Shown piece by piece: positions 1 to 9,556 of a stretch of DNA of 64,000 nucleotides; within the stretch, counting starts at the first letter, position 1; every line of letters starts with the position of its first letter. The position numbers and the translations under genes were made by a program. The DNA is from Flavobacterium foetidum. Its GTDB lineage: Bacteria > Bacteroidota > Bacteroidia > Flavobacteriales > Flavobacteriaceae. The notes beneath the pieces are model-generated. The model worked only from the letters and a program-made list of their open reading frames with translations, was not told the origin of the DNA and did no database searches. The stretch spans positions 1-64,000 of the forward strand of contig NZ_SJTF01000017.1 in NCBI RefSeq assembly GCF_004634245.1, written 5' to 3'.

Positions 1-3000
1 ACATCGCCTTACACAGCTACAGCTGCAGGAACTTATGTTTTCAGAGTATCAGACAGCCAGGGATGCCAGGCGGTTTCGATACCTGTAGAGGTTACGCCGA
101 CAACGACACCGACAGCGACATTTGCTCAGACGAATGTTAGATGTATCGGAGGAAGCGACGGAAGCATCATCGTTACGGCTTCAAACGGCATTCTGCCTTA
201 TGAGTACAGCAACGATGGAGGAACGACATTCCAGGCTTCAAATATCTTCCCAGGATTGGCGGCAGGAACTTACAACATGGTTGTAAGAGATGCTAAAAAC
301 TGTGAGTACACAACTGGAACGGTTACCATTACCCAGCCGTCTGCTCTTGCTGCGACAGCAGCGTTGACTCAGGGCTTGACATGCGGAGCAGGAAATGCTT
401 CTCAGGCCGCAGTGGTTACGGTTAATGTTACGGCAGGTACGGGAACATCGCCTTACTATTACAGCTTCAATGGAGGAGCAGATTACACTTCGACAAATAC
501 GTACACGACTTTGACTGCAGGAACAGTTACTGCCTACGTGAGAGATGCGAACGGATGTGTGATCGCAGTACCGGTTTCTGTAACGATTCCGGCACTAGAT
601 GCACCAGTAATCGATACCATCACAGGTACTCCAATTTACTGTGCACCTTCAGCAAGCACAACAAGTACAGTAACTGTAGCAGTTTCTCATGGTGTTGGAG
701 CATTGAATTATGAAATCCTTTCTCCTTCTACTGCAACAGGAAATGTTACAGGTGCTTCTAATGGAATATTCACAGGCCTTACAGCAGGTACTTACATATT
801 CCAGGTAACAGATGCGAACGGATGTAAAGACGAAGCATCATATACAGTTGAACCATTAGTAAATATTACTATCGCTGGTCAGTTGGTAAATGATGTAAGT
901 TGTAACGGAGGTTCTAACGGTTCTGTTAAATTTGATGTAGACAACTTTGATGGTGCTTATACAGCAACATTAATAGGAGGTCCAACAACAGGAACACTTA
1001 CTCAGACAGGAAAAGTAGTTACTTTAACTAATTTACCTATCGGAAATTATACAATTGAAGTTGTTGACAATACAACTCAATGTAGAGCTTCAGCTTCAGT
1101 AGCTGTAACTCAACCACCAGTATTGACATTAGCACTAGCAACAAATGTTAATGCAAATTGTAACTCTGGTGCAAAAGTTACTGTTACAGCTGCAGGCGGA
1201 ACTCCAAATTACCAATATGCATTTATAGCAGGTACTGGTACTCCGACAGCAGGAAGTTATACAAACAGTAATAACGCAGTTTTAGATCCTGCGGTAAGTA
1301 CGACATGGAGAGCCTATGTGATAGATGCTAAAGGTTGCGAAACTTTCATACCTATTACAATTGGAACAGATCCATTACCAACTGCAGTAACTGCAAGTGT
1401 ACCAAGCCAGTGTCCATCTGCAACAGGTGAATATACATTTACTGTTAACGTGGGTTCAGGTGTAGCGCCTTATGAATACAGTATCGGAAATGGTTTCCAA
1501 ACTAGTCCGACATTTACTGTAAACGCTTCAGGAACTTATGATGTAACAGTGAGAGATGCTAATGCATGTACGGTAACAGTACCAGCTTTAGTAAACATTT
1601 CTCCTGCATTGCAAGTGCAGACAGTTGTTACGGCTTTACCAAGCTGTACACTTAATAACGGTAGTATTACTGCAACAGCAACCGGAGGTTCTGGAACAGC
1701 TAATTACAGATACACATTAGACGGTGGTGTTATTGTAACAACAACTCCGGCAGTATTCAACAACGTAGCACCGGGAACACATATTATCCGTGTCCGTGAT
1801 GTGGCTACTAACTGTGTTGTTAATGTTACTATCGAAGTAGCTCCAGCTACGGTTATTACAGGATTTGCTTTACAACCAACACACGTATCTTGTAGAGGTG
1901 GTTCAGACGGATCAATCACAGCTACTTTAGCACCAAATGCTTCAGGAGTAAATGATAACCCAGTTTACACTTACACATTAACAGGAACATCAGTTTCTGG
2001 TGCGGCTGTAAACAGACCAGCTCAGACAAACAATGTGTTTACTAATCTTGAAGCTGGAGATTATACAGTAACAGTGACTTCAGGAAGAGGATGTGTTGAT
2101 TCTGAAGATATCAGAATTTTACAGCCACAACCAATCACTATTGCAACTCCAGTAATTGCTCAGTACGGATGTCCTTCTGGATCAAATACTTCTAGTTATG
2201 CAACAATTACTGTTAATTCAGTGACTGGAGGTTCTGGAATCTACACTATTTATGAGTTCTTCAAAAATGGTGTATCAGTACAGAGAGGTGCTCAAAATGT
2301 TTATACAGAATCTGACTATACAGGAGGAGATTATACTGTAAATGTTTATGACGATAAAGGTTGTATGGGATCAAGTACAGGAATTATCAGAGTGAATCCA
2401 TTCATTAGACTAGACGCTGTGAATGTTACTGTAAATGCACCAGTTACTTGCTTATCTAATGAAGATATTACCGTAACGGTGACAAGTACAGGCGGTACTC
2501 CAGTCCTTTTAAATTATAACATTGCTGGTACAGATGGCAATACATACAACCAATCAAATACTAGCGGAGTATTTACTGGATTAACAATTGGAAATTATCT
2601 AATTACAGTTACAAATCCAGCGACAGGATGTTCTATTCAAAGAGTACATTATGTTAACAATGCTAATACTTTTGAAATTAGAGCGGTTGCAACAAATGGC
2701 AAAATCTGTTACGGAACATCAGCTGGTTCTGTAGAGCTTACTTTTGTTGATACTCAATTAGATCCAACAAATGATGCAGGTGTATTTAATTATGTAATCA
2801 CTGGTCCGGTTCCAAGTTCAGGAACTTCAGTAAACGCAGGGCCGGTTACTATTTCAAACTTAACTGCTGGTCAGTACACAGTACAGGCTACATTAGTAGG
2901 AAGACCATATTGTACGGTAACAACTGTGTTCTCTATCGAACAACCAAATGCAGCATTAAGTGTAGCGCTTAATAAATCTGATATCACTTGCGTATCTGGA

Positions 3001-5193
3001 AACAGTGACGGGGAGATTTCGGCTGCTGCAACTGGCGGATGGGATACAGCTTATCAGTATCAATTATTAAATGGAACTACTGTAATAGTAGATTACTCTA
3101 CTCAGTCTACATTTACTGGTTTACCTGCTGGTAATTACACAGTAAATGTTAGAGATAGTCAAGGTTGTATTGCAAGCGCAACAGAAACTCTTGTAGTTCC
3201 TGCTCCAATTGCCTTCACTGCTGCTGCAAATGTTACAGTATTGCCTTGTTACGGTGATAACAGTGGTGTAATTACTGTAGCACAGCCAACAGGCGGACAA
3301 GGAAGCAACTACTTGTATACATTAACAGTAGTTTCTGATGATCCGGTTAGTATTGTAGGACCACAGATTGATCCAGTATTCAGTGGATTATCAGCTGGAA
3401 GATACGTAGTAACTGTTACAGACGGATTTAATTGTCAGGCAGCTCATGCTGAAATAACGATCAGCAACCCGACAAGAGTAGAAGGAGCAATTGTATTGTC
3501 AAGAACTCAAACCTGTTTAACACTGTCTCAACTTACATTGAGCGCTGTTGGAGGAACAGGTTCTTACACTTACAGTTTAGACGGAACTACAGCTTTAGGT
3601 TCGTTTACATCTGCTGCTCCAATTACATTTGATGTTCCTGTAGGTATCTACAAATATTATATTACAGATACTAACGGATGTACATCATTCGTAACAAATG
3701 AAATTGAGATTGACCCATTAACGCCGCTTAACCTTGATATCAACACTTCTAGTGCAGTCATCAAATGTAAAGGAGAAGCTACGGCATCAATCCTTGCAGA
3801 AGCGATTGGTGGTATTGGTAACTATGTTTACTCTTTACTGGATACAGCTGGTGGTGTTGTGAGACCAGACCAGGCTGATGGAAGATTCGATGACTTGTTG
3901 GTAGGAAGCTACAGAGTACGTGTAGTGAGCGGTGACTGTAATTACACTAGTGCTGTGGTTACTATTGCTGAACCTGCAACACCAATACAGGCACAGTTTA
4001 ATCCACGCAACGTAACTTGTTTTGGAGCAAACAATGGTAGTATAGAAATCATTGCTTCTGGAGGAACAGGAAAAATCCAATACGCAATTTCTCCTGATCT
4101 AGATAAATTTGATTCAATCAATGTGTTCACGAATTTAGAACCAGGCGACTATCAAATAGTAGTGAAAGATGATAACGGATGTAGTATTGTAGAGACAGTT
4201 ACAATTTCGCAACCACAATTATTAAGAGCTTCTGAAATTGCAGGTTCTATTGTTCCTGAAATTTGCTCTGGTGAGAGAAATGGTGCATTTGCAATTGAGA
4301 TTAGAGGCGGTACTGCTCCTTACAGTGTAAGTCTAGATAACTCAAATGGTCCGTTTACTGTTGGTACAGTTACTCAGACAGAATTTGATTTCACAGGTCT
4401 AACAGGAGGTAAACATACGGTATACTTTAAAGATGCTGCAGGTTGTGAAAACTTGATTGATGTTACACTTCCAGATTCTGTAACCCTAAATCCTTCTAAT
4501 GAAGTAACTTATGACTGTGTTAACAATCAAGCTGCTAACAGAGTTGAAGTTGATCCTGGTTATGCAGATCATAGTGAAATTGATTACAGCCTTGATGGTG
4601 TAGGTCCAATTCAGATGAGTAACATCTTTACAAATGTAGCTCCAGGTCAGCATTTCATTAGAGTAAGACATTTAAATGGATGTACTGCAGATACAGCTTT
4701 TGAAATTACAGCTGTTGCTCCGTTACAATTAACAGTAATCGAAGAGCCAGGTGTTTGGAATACGCTTATTGCTACAGCTGTTGGCGGAGGTGGAGATTAT
4801 CAGTACAGTATTGACGGTGTAAACTTTAGTTCAGACAACAAGTTTATAATCTACAAAACTGGAACGTACACGATCACAGTTAGAGATAAAAACGGTTGTA
4901 CAGATAGTAAACAACATTATATCGAATATGTTGATGTTTGTATACCAAACTATTTCACGCCGAATGGAGCAAATAGTACATGGGCTCCAGGATGTACAAA
5001 TATTTACACTAATTTGATCTTCTCTATCTTTGACAGATACGGTCGTGAAATCGCGAAGTATCGTTATGGTCAAAGCTGGGATGGACGTTACAAAGGTGAA
5101 GAATTACCATCTGGTGATTACTGGTATGTTCTGAAACTAAATGACGCGAAAGATGCAAGAGAGTTTGTTGGACATTTCACTTTATACAGATAA
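1..5193 (+). CDS. sprB: SprB-like giant gliding-motility adhesin, C-terminal part (5' end outside window)
   Basis: The frame is open from base 1, so this is the last ~1730 residues of a much longer cell-surface adhesin. It is built of tandem beta-sandwich modules of 70-90 residues, each with a 'G(S/N)(D/N)G.I...A.GG....Y.YS' core and an 'AGTYTV.V.D..GC' end, as in SprB repeats. The last ~85 residues (IPNYFTPNG..., IFDRYGREI, GEELPSGDYWY, ending FTLYR) match the gliding-motility-associated C-terminal domain, the type B signal for type IX secretion. Known role in F. johnsoniae: SprB moves along the cell surface to drive gliding. The adjacent sprF-like gene supports the assignment. The first ~600 bases are visibly richer in G+C than the rest. 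Confidence 0.88.
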   Translation, partial: TSPYTATAAGTYVFRVSDSQGCQAVSIPVEVTPTTTPTATFAQTNVRCIGGSDGSIIVTASNGILPYEYSNDGGTTFQASNIFPGLAAGTYNMVVRDAKNCEYTTGTVTITQPSALAATAALTQGLTCGAGNASQAAVVTVNVTAGTGTSPYYYSFNGGADYTSTNTYTTLTAGTVTAYVRDANGCVIAVPVSVTIPALDAPVIDTITGTPIYCAPSASTTSTVTVAVSHGVGALNYEILSPSTATGNVTGASNGIFTGLTAGTYIFQVTDANGCKDEASYTVEPLVNITIAGQLVNDVSCNGGSNGSVKFDVDNFDGAYTATLIGGPTTGTLTQTGKVVTLTNLPIGNYTIEVVDNTTQCRASASVAVTQPPVLTLALATNVNANCNSGAKVTVTAAGGTPNYQYAFIAGTGTPTAGSYTNSNNAVLDPAVSTTWRAYVIDAKGCETFIPITIGTDPLPTAVTASVPSQCPSATGEYTFTVNVGSGVAPYEYSIGNGFQTSPTFTVNASGTYDVTVRDANACTVTVPALVNISPALQVQTVVTALPSCTLNNGSITATATGGSGTANYRYTLDGGVIVTTTPAVFNNVAPGTHIIRVRDVATNCVVNVTIEVAPATVITGFALQPTHVSCRGGSDGSITATLAPNASGVNDNPVYTYTLTGTSVSGAAVNRPAQTNNVFTNLEAGDYTVTVTSGRGCVDSEDIRILQPQPITIATPVIAQYGCPSGSNTSSYATITVNSVTGGSGIYTIYEFFKNGVSVQRGAQNVYTESDYTGGDYTVNVYDDKGCMGSSTGIIRVNPFIRLDAVNVTVNAPVTCLSNEDITVTVTSTGGTPVLLNYNIAGTDGNTYNQSNTSGVFTGLTIGNYLITVTNPATGCSIQRVHYVNNANTFEIRAVATNGKICYGTSAGSVELTFVDTQLDPTNDAGVFNYVITGPVPSSGTSVNAGPVTISNLTAGQYTVQATLVGRPYCTVTTVFSIEQPNAALSVALNKSDITCVSGNSDGEISAAATGGWDTAYQYQLLNGTTVIVDYSTQSTFTGLPAGNYTVNVRDSQGCIASATETLVVPAPIAFTAAANVTVLPCYGDNSGVITVAQPTGGQGSNYLYTLTVVSDDPVSIVGPQIDPVFSGLSAGRYVVTVTDGFNCQAAHAEITISNPTRVEGAIVLSRTQTCLTLSQLTLSAVGGTGSYTYSLDGTTALGSFTSAAPITFDVPVGIYKYYITDTNGCTSFVTNEIEIDPLTPLNLDINTSSAVIKCKGEATASILAEAIGGIGNYVYSLLDTAGGVVRPDQADGRFDDLLVGSYRVRVVSGDCNYTSAVVTIAEPATPIQAQFNPRNVTCFGANNGSIEIIASGGTGKIQYAISPDLDKFDSINVFTNLEPGDYQIVVKDDNGCSIVETVTISQPQLLRASEIAGSIVPEICSGERNGAFAIEIRGGTAPYSVSLDNSNGPFTVGTVTQTEFDFTGLTGGKHTVYFKDAAGCENLIDVTLPDSVTLNPSNEVTYDCVNNQAANRVEVDPGYADHSEIDYSLDGVGPIQMSNIFTNVAPGQHFIRVRHLNGCTADTAFEITAVAPLQLTVIEEPGVWNTLIATAVGGGGDYQYSIDGVNFSSDNKFIIYKTGTYTITVRDKNGCTDSKQHYIEYVDVCIPNYFTPNGANSTWAPGCTNIYTNLIFSIFDRYGREIAKYRYGQSWDGRYKGEELPSGDYWYVLKLNDAKDAREFVGHFTLYR

Positions 5194-5235
5194 CATCATA
5201 TCGCCCCTATTATGTTGTCTAAAAAAATTATTACA

Positions 5236-6210
5236 ATGAAAAAGTTTATTTTATCCTTAGTACTCATGGCTGTAACATCAGGTTACAGCCAAGAGTTAAA
5301 CCTACCAGTGTTTACCCAGTATTTGGCAGACAACCCTTTTATTCTTTCTCCTGCGTATGCCGGTATTGGTGACAACCTTAGAATTAGAGCTAACGGTCTT
5401 ACACAATGGGTCGGAATAAAAGATGCGCCAGATAACCAGTCATTGTATGCCGATTTTAGGGTTTTGGATCGTTCCGGAGTCGGAATCTCGTTGTACAATG
5501 ACAAAAACGGTTATACAAGACAAACCGGTGCTAAAGTCTCTTTTGCACATCACCTGATTTTAGATTATTATTCTAAACAGTATTTGTCATTCGGTATTTC
5601 GTATAACTTCAATAGCTTTAGAATTGACATCGATGAATTTAACAATACAATCGAACGTCCGATTTTAGATCCATCGGTTACCGATAATCGTTATACCAGT
5701 AACAACAACTTCGATATTAGTGCGCTTTATCGTAACAAGGGGTTTTATTTTAGTTTTAATGCCAACAACGTATTGAAGAAAAATACCAACAGATACCGTG
5801 GTGTAGAACCAGATTTGCTTTCAAACTATCAAGTGTATAGCGGTTTTACTTTTAGAGACGGAGAAAACAGCCGTATCGAGTACGAGCCGTCTGTATTCTA
5901 TCAATACTTTGCGAGTGATAAACGTTCGACTACAGATTTTAACTTTAAGTACAGACGTTACAATCGTTACGAAGATTATTATTGGATCGGAGTTTCGTAC
6001 CGTTTCCTAAACGATCAGTTTCCTAAGCCTTTATCACTTGGGCCAATGGCAGGTTTTATGAAATCCAAATTTTATTTTGCATACTCTTATCAGCTGATGT
6101 TTAATGATCTTGCCGGATATAATACAGGTACGCATTCTATTACAATTGGTTTCGATTTTCTACAAGCCATCAGTAATTGTCCTTGTACACAAAGTCCGGT
6201 TCACGATTAA
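5236..6210 (+). CDS. sprF: SprF/PorP-type T9SS outer-membrane protein
   Basis: PorP/SprF-family outer-membrane beta-barrel of about 324 residues. Members near a giant adhesin are needed for secretion of that adhesin through the type IX system; in F. johnsoniae sprF serves sprB. The family opening is visible after the signal peptide (MKKFILSLVLMAVTSGYSQ): 'QYLADNPFILSPAYAGIGDNLR', then alternating aromatic beta strands and a Cys-containing tail. An in-frame ATG at 5212 would add eight residues; I prefer 5236 because it gives a normal signal peptide. The gene begins within 43 bases of the sprB stop, so the two are probably cotranscribed. Confidence 0.85.
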   Translation: MKKFILSLVLMAVTSGYSQELNLPVFTQYLADNPFILSPAYAGIGDNLRIRANGLTQWVGIKDAPDNQSLYADFRVLDRSGVGISLYNDKNGYTRQTGAKVSFAHHLILDYYSKQYLSFGISYNFNSFRIDIDEFNNTIERPILDPSVTDNRYTSNNNFDISALYRNKGFYFSFNANNVLKKNTNRYRGVEPDLLSNYQVYSGFTFRDGENSRIEYEPSVFYQYFASDKRSTTDFNFKYRRYNRYEDYYWIGVSYRFLNDQFPKPLSLGPMAGFMKSKFYFAYSYQLMFNDLAGYNTGTHSITIGFDFLQAISNCPCTQSPVHD

Positions 6211-6307
6211 GCAAGTTATTTTGTCAATTTTAAAACTTAATTTGTTTATTTTCATAATTTACAACGTTTTCGTTTTTATTGATTGATATTTTTTGCTTTT
6301 TTGAAAT

Positions 6308-6335
6308 TTGAACTACTGTAAAAGTTCTATATTTG
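6308..6335 (+). promoter_or_regulatory. Promoter of pgk
   Basis: TTG at 6308-6310, a 17-base spacer, then TATATTTG at 6328-6335: a full match to the Bacteroidetes TTG/TAnnTTTG promoter. It lies about 38 bases before the pgk start codon. Confidence 0.7.
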
Positions 6336-6372
6336 TTATTCTTTCAAAAAATTATAAAAAAAAAGATAACAG

Positions 6373-7560
6373 ATGAAAACTTTAAACGATTTCGATTTTA
6401 AAAATAAAAAAGCAGTTATTCGTGTTGACTTCAACGTTCCGTTGGATGAAAATTTTAATGTAACTGATACAACACGTATTGAAGCCGCAAAGCCAACTAT
6501 CGATGCTATTTTAGCTCAAGGCGGAAGCGTAGTTTTAATGTCGCATTTAGGAAGACCAAAAGGGGCTGAAGAAAAGTACTCTTTAAAACATATTTTAAAA
6601 ACGGCTTCTGAAATTTTAGGAGTTCAGGTAAAATTTGCTGAAAACTGTGTTGGAGAACCAGCTCAGAACGCTGCAAAAGATTTAAAACCTGGAGAAGTTC
6701 TTTTATTAGAAAACCTTCGTTTTCATGCCGAAGAAGAGGCTGGAGATGTAGCTTTCGCTAAAGAATTAGCTTCTCTTGGAGACATCTACGTAAACGATGC
6801 ATTCGGAACTGCTCACAGAGCGCACGCATCGACGACCATTATTGCGCAATTTTTTCCAAACGACAAATGTTTCGGAACTTTATTGGCAAAAGAAATTGAG
6901 AGTTTAAACAAAGTTCTTAAAAACAGCGAAAAACCGGTTACAGCAGTCCTTGGAGGTTCTAAAGTTTCTTCTAAAATCACCGTTATCGAAAATATACTTG
7001 ATAAGGTAGATCACATGATTATTGGAGGTGGAATGACTTTTACTTTCATTAAAGCGCAAGGCGGAAAAATCGGTGAATCGATCTGTGAAGACGATAAATT
7101 GGATTTGGCTCTTGACATCTTAAAACTTGCAAAAGAAAAAGGTGTTCAGGTTCATATTCCAGTTGATGTTGTTGCTGCAGACGATTTTTCTAACACTGCC
7201 AATACCCAAGTAGTAGACGTTACTGCAATTCCTGACGGATGGCAAGGACTAGATGCAGGGCCAAAATCTTTAGAGAACTTCAAAAAAGTAATTTTAGAGT
7301 CAAAAACAATTCTTTGGAACGGTCCATTGGGAGTTTTTGAAATGGAAACTTTCTCAAAAGGAACTATTGCACTAGGAGATTATATTGCTGAGGCTACTGC
7401 TAATGGAGCATTTTCTTTAGTAGGAGGAGGCGATTCTGTTGCTGCTGTAAAACAATTCGGTTTTGAAGAAAAAATGAGCTATGTTTCTACCGGAGGCGGT
7501 GCTATGCTTGAAATGTTAGAAGGAAAAGTTTTGCCTGGAATCGCTGCGATTTTAGACTAA
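6373..7560 (+). CDS. pgk: Phosphoglycerate kinase
   Basis: Cytosolic glycolytic enzyme that transfers phosphate between 1,3-bisphosphoglycerate and ADP. The 395-residue length is typical for bacteria. Family hallmarks: 'RVDFNVPLDE' near the N-terminus, 'SHLGRPKG', the 'LLLENLRFH' segment, 'NDAFGTAHRAHAST', 'LGGSKVSSK', and the C-terminal nucleotide-binding 'GGGDSVAA...STGGGAMLE'. It has its own promoter just upstream and an A-rich leader (AAAAAAGATAACAG) instead of a strong Shine-Dalgarno, normal for this phylum. No oddities seen. Confidence 0.97.
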   Translation: MKTLNDFDFKNKKAVIRVDFNVPLDENFNVTDTTRIEAAKPTIDAILAQGGSVVLMSHLGRPKGAEEKYSLKHILKTASEILGVQVKFAENCVGEPAQNAAKDLKPGEVLLLENLRFHAEEEAGDVAFAKELASLGDIYVNDAFGTAHRAHASTTIIAQFFPNDKCFGTLLAKEIESLNKVLKNSEKPVTAVLGGSKVSSKITVIENILDKVDHMIIGGGMTFTFIKAQGGKIGESICEDDKLDLALDILKLAKEKGVQVHIPVDVVAADDFSNTANTQVVDVTAIPDGWQGLDAGPKSLENFKKVILESKTILWNGPLGVFEMETFSKGTIALGDYIAEATANGAFSLVGGGDSVAAVKQFGFEEKMSYVSTGGGAMLEMLEGKVLPGIAAILD

Positions 7561-7608
7561 AATATCACAATTAACATTTTTTTACATAGTTTTTTTCAAC
7601 AAACGCCT

Positions 7609-7616
7609 TATGTTTG
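7609..7616 (+). promoter_or_regulatory. Promoter -7 element of the lytic transglycosylase gene
   Basis: TATGTTTG matches TAnnTTTG and lies ~64 bases before the chosen start codon. No clear TTG is present at the usual upstream distance. Confidence 0.45.
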
Positions 7617-7679
7617 CAAAAATAACAATTCTATAATGGGTTGATTTATAGAATTTTAAATAAATGTTATATGATTGTA

Positions 7680-9488
7680 ATGAAAAGATTATCATTAGTG
7701 GTTTCGGCTTTATTCTCAATAACGATGTTTGCGCAGGAAACTGCAAAGGCAGAATTTGAAAGTAAGCCAATTGTTAAACTTTCTTATCTTGATTCTATAA
7801 AAAGTACATTCAAAAAAGACGATTTAGCTTCTAAAGTTGACAGTCTATGGATGAACGAATTAGTGAGTCTGGATATTTACGACGACCTGACAAAAGACAT
7901 CCAAACCATAAATAAGGATGTATCTGTTGATCAGGAACTGCCGACAGAATTGCTGAAACAGCGTTTGGCAGCGATGAACGGGAAATCACCTTTTGAAATC
8001 GAATACAATCAAGGTTTAGAAAATGTAATTAAGTCATTTCTCAAGAATCGTAAAAAATCGTTCTCAAGATTAATGGCCTTATCAGAATATTATTTCCCAA
8101 TCTTCGAGGAAACTTTTGCTAGACAAAATATTCCTTTGGAAATAAAATATTTAGCCGTTGTAGAATCTGCTTTAAATCCTAAAGCAGTTTCTAAAATGGG
8201 CGCCACCGGACTTTGGCAGTTTATGTACGGAACCGGTAAACAATACGCTTTAAAAATCGATTCTTATATTGACGAAAGAAGCGATCCTCTTAAAGCTACA
8301 GCAGCTTGTTCTGACTATATGAACAAAATGTTCAGCATCTTTGGAGACTGGGAGCTGGTTTTGGCTTCTTATAATTCAGGCCCTGGAAATGTTACTAAAG
8401 CAATTCGTCGTTCTGGCGGAAAAACTAGTTATTGGGACATCAGAAATTATCTTCCAAAAGAAACACAAGGATACGTTCCGGCTTTCTTAGCAACAATGTA
8501 TCTTTTTGAATACCATAAAGAACACGGAATTAATCCGGAGAGAGCTGTGGTTAAGAATTTTGAAACAGATACGGTTTGTGTCAAAAATCAAATTTCTTTC
8601 AAACAGTTGGCAGATTTGCTAGATATGCCGCAATCTCAAATTCAGCTTCTTAATCCTTCTTATAAAATGAATGTCGTTCCGTTTTATCAGGGCGAACAAC
8701 ATTTTATCCGTCTTCCGAAAGACAAGATCGCGACTTTTGTTTCCAACGAAAGCCAGATTTATGCTTATGCGAAGTACGATACAGAAATGAAATCAGCTAA
8801 CTCAAGACTGGCTGTAAAATATGCTCCGAAAGTGAAACCGGCCACTATAAAACCATCTAATGGAGATGCAGACGATTTTGAGTTTTATAAAGTCAGAAAA
8901 GGAGATAATCTCGGAGCTATCGCAGATAAATACAATGTCTCGGTTGCCAATATCAAGAAATGGAATAATCTAAAAACAAATGCAGTTGCAATCGGAAGAA
9001 GTTTAAAGATTAAACCGGAAGAAGAAACTCCTGCCAAAGCAGCTCCAATTGTTGATAAAAGAGAAGAAGCTATCGCTTCTAATGACGATAAAGCTAAGCC
9101 TACAGCAGTAGATATGGACTATGTTGTGGTAGCTGGTGATAATTTAGGCAGCATTGCAAAGAAATTCGGTACGACTATTGCGGAGTTAAAAGAACTTAAC
9201 AATTTAACTTCAAATAATATTGGTTTAGGTAAAACGCTGATTATTTCTAAAGCTGCTATCGTTATTGAAGAACCTGCTACAACTGCAATTGCATCAAACT
9301 CGGTAGATACGTTCAAGAAAAAAGCTCCTTCTAAAAATATGAGTGAAGATTATTATGTTAAGAAAGGAGATTCTTTATACAGCATTTCTAAAAAATATCC
9401 TGGAGTAACAATTTCAGATATTAAAAAATGGAATGGTATTAAAGATGAAGATATTAAACCGGGAATGAAGCTTAAAATAAACGGATAA
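7680..9488 (+). CDS. Membrane-bound lytic murein transglycosylase D-like protein with LysM repeats
   Basis: Periplasmic peptidoglycan-cleaving enzyme. A signal peptide (MKRLSLVVSALFSITMFAQ) is followed by an SLT domain with the catalytic Glu in 'AVVESALNPKAVSKMGATG', then 'LWQFM' and 'VLASYNSGPGNV'. At least three LysM domains follow ('YKVRKGDNLGAIADKYNVS', 'YVVVAGDNLGSIAKKFGTT', 'YYVKKGDSLYSISKKYPGV'), plus a weaker one between SLT and the first clear LysM. ATG codons at 7641 and 7671 are also in frame; 7680 gives the cleanest signal peptide. Domain order equals MltD. Expected role: cell-wall turnover at the envelope. Confidence 0.88.
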   Translation: MKRLSLVVSALFSITMFAQETAKAEFESKPIVKLSYLDSIKSTFKKDDLASKVDSLWMNELVSLDIYDDLTKDIQTINKDVSVDQELPTELLKQRLAAMNGKSPFEIEYNQGLENVIKSFLKNRKKSFSRLMALSEYYFPIFEETFARQNIPLEIKYLAVVESALNPKAVSKMGATGLWQFMYGTGKQYALKIDSYIDERSDPLKATAACSDYMNKMFSIFGDWELVLASYNSGPGNVTKAIRRSGGKTSYWDIRNYLPKETQGYVPAFLATMYLFEYHKEHGINPERAVVKNFETDTVCVKNQISFKQLADLLDMPQSQIQLLNPSYKMNVVPFYQGEQHFIRLPKDKIATFVSNESQIYAYAKYDTEMKSANSRLAVKYAPKVKPATIKPSNGDADDFEFYKVRKGDNLGAIADKYNVSVANIKKWNNLKTNAVAIGRSLKIKPEEETPAKAAPIVDKREEAIASNDDKAKPTAVDMDYVVVAGDNLGSIAKKFGTTIAELKELNNLTSNNIGLGKTLIISKAAIVIEEPATTAIASNSVDTFKKKAPSKNMSEDYYVKKGDSLYSISKKYPGVTISDIKKWNGIKDEDIKPGMKLKING

Positions 9489-9509
9489 TTCAAAATCTTA
9501 TTTAAATTT

Positions 9510-9556
9510 GGGTTTTATTTCATAAATTAAAAAAATGAATAAAACCCATTTTTTAT
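9510..9556 (+). terminator. Terminator-like hairpin overlapping the next gene's start
   Basis: Arms 9510-9519 (GGGTTTTATT) and 9538-9547 (AATAAAACCC) pair perfectly over 10 bp and are followed by ATTTTTTATT. The loop holds the ATG at 9535, and the second arm is codons 2-5 of the DUF4837 gene. Confidence 0.5.
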
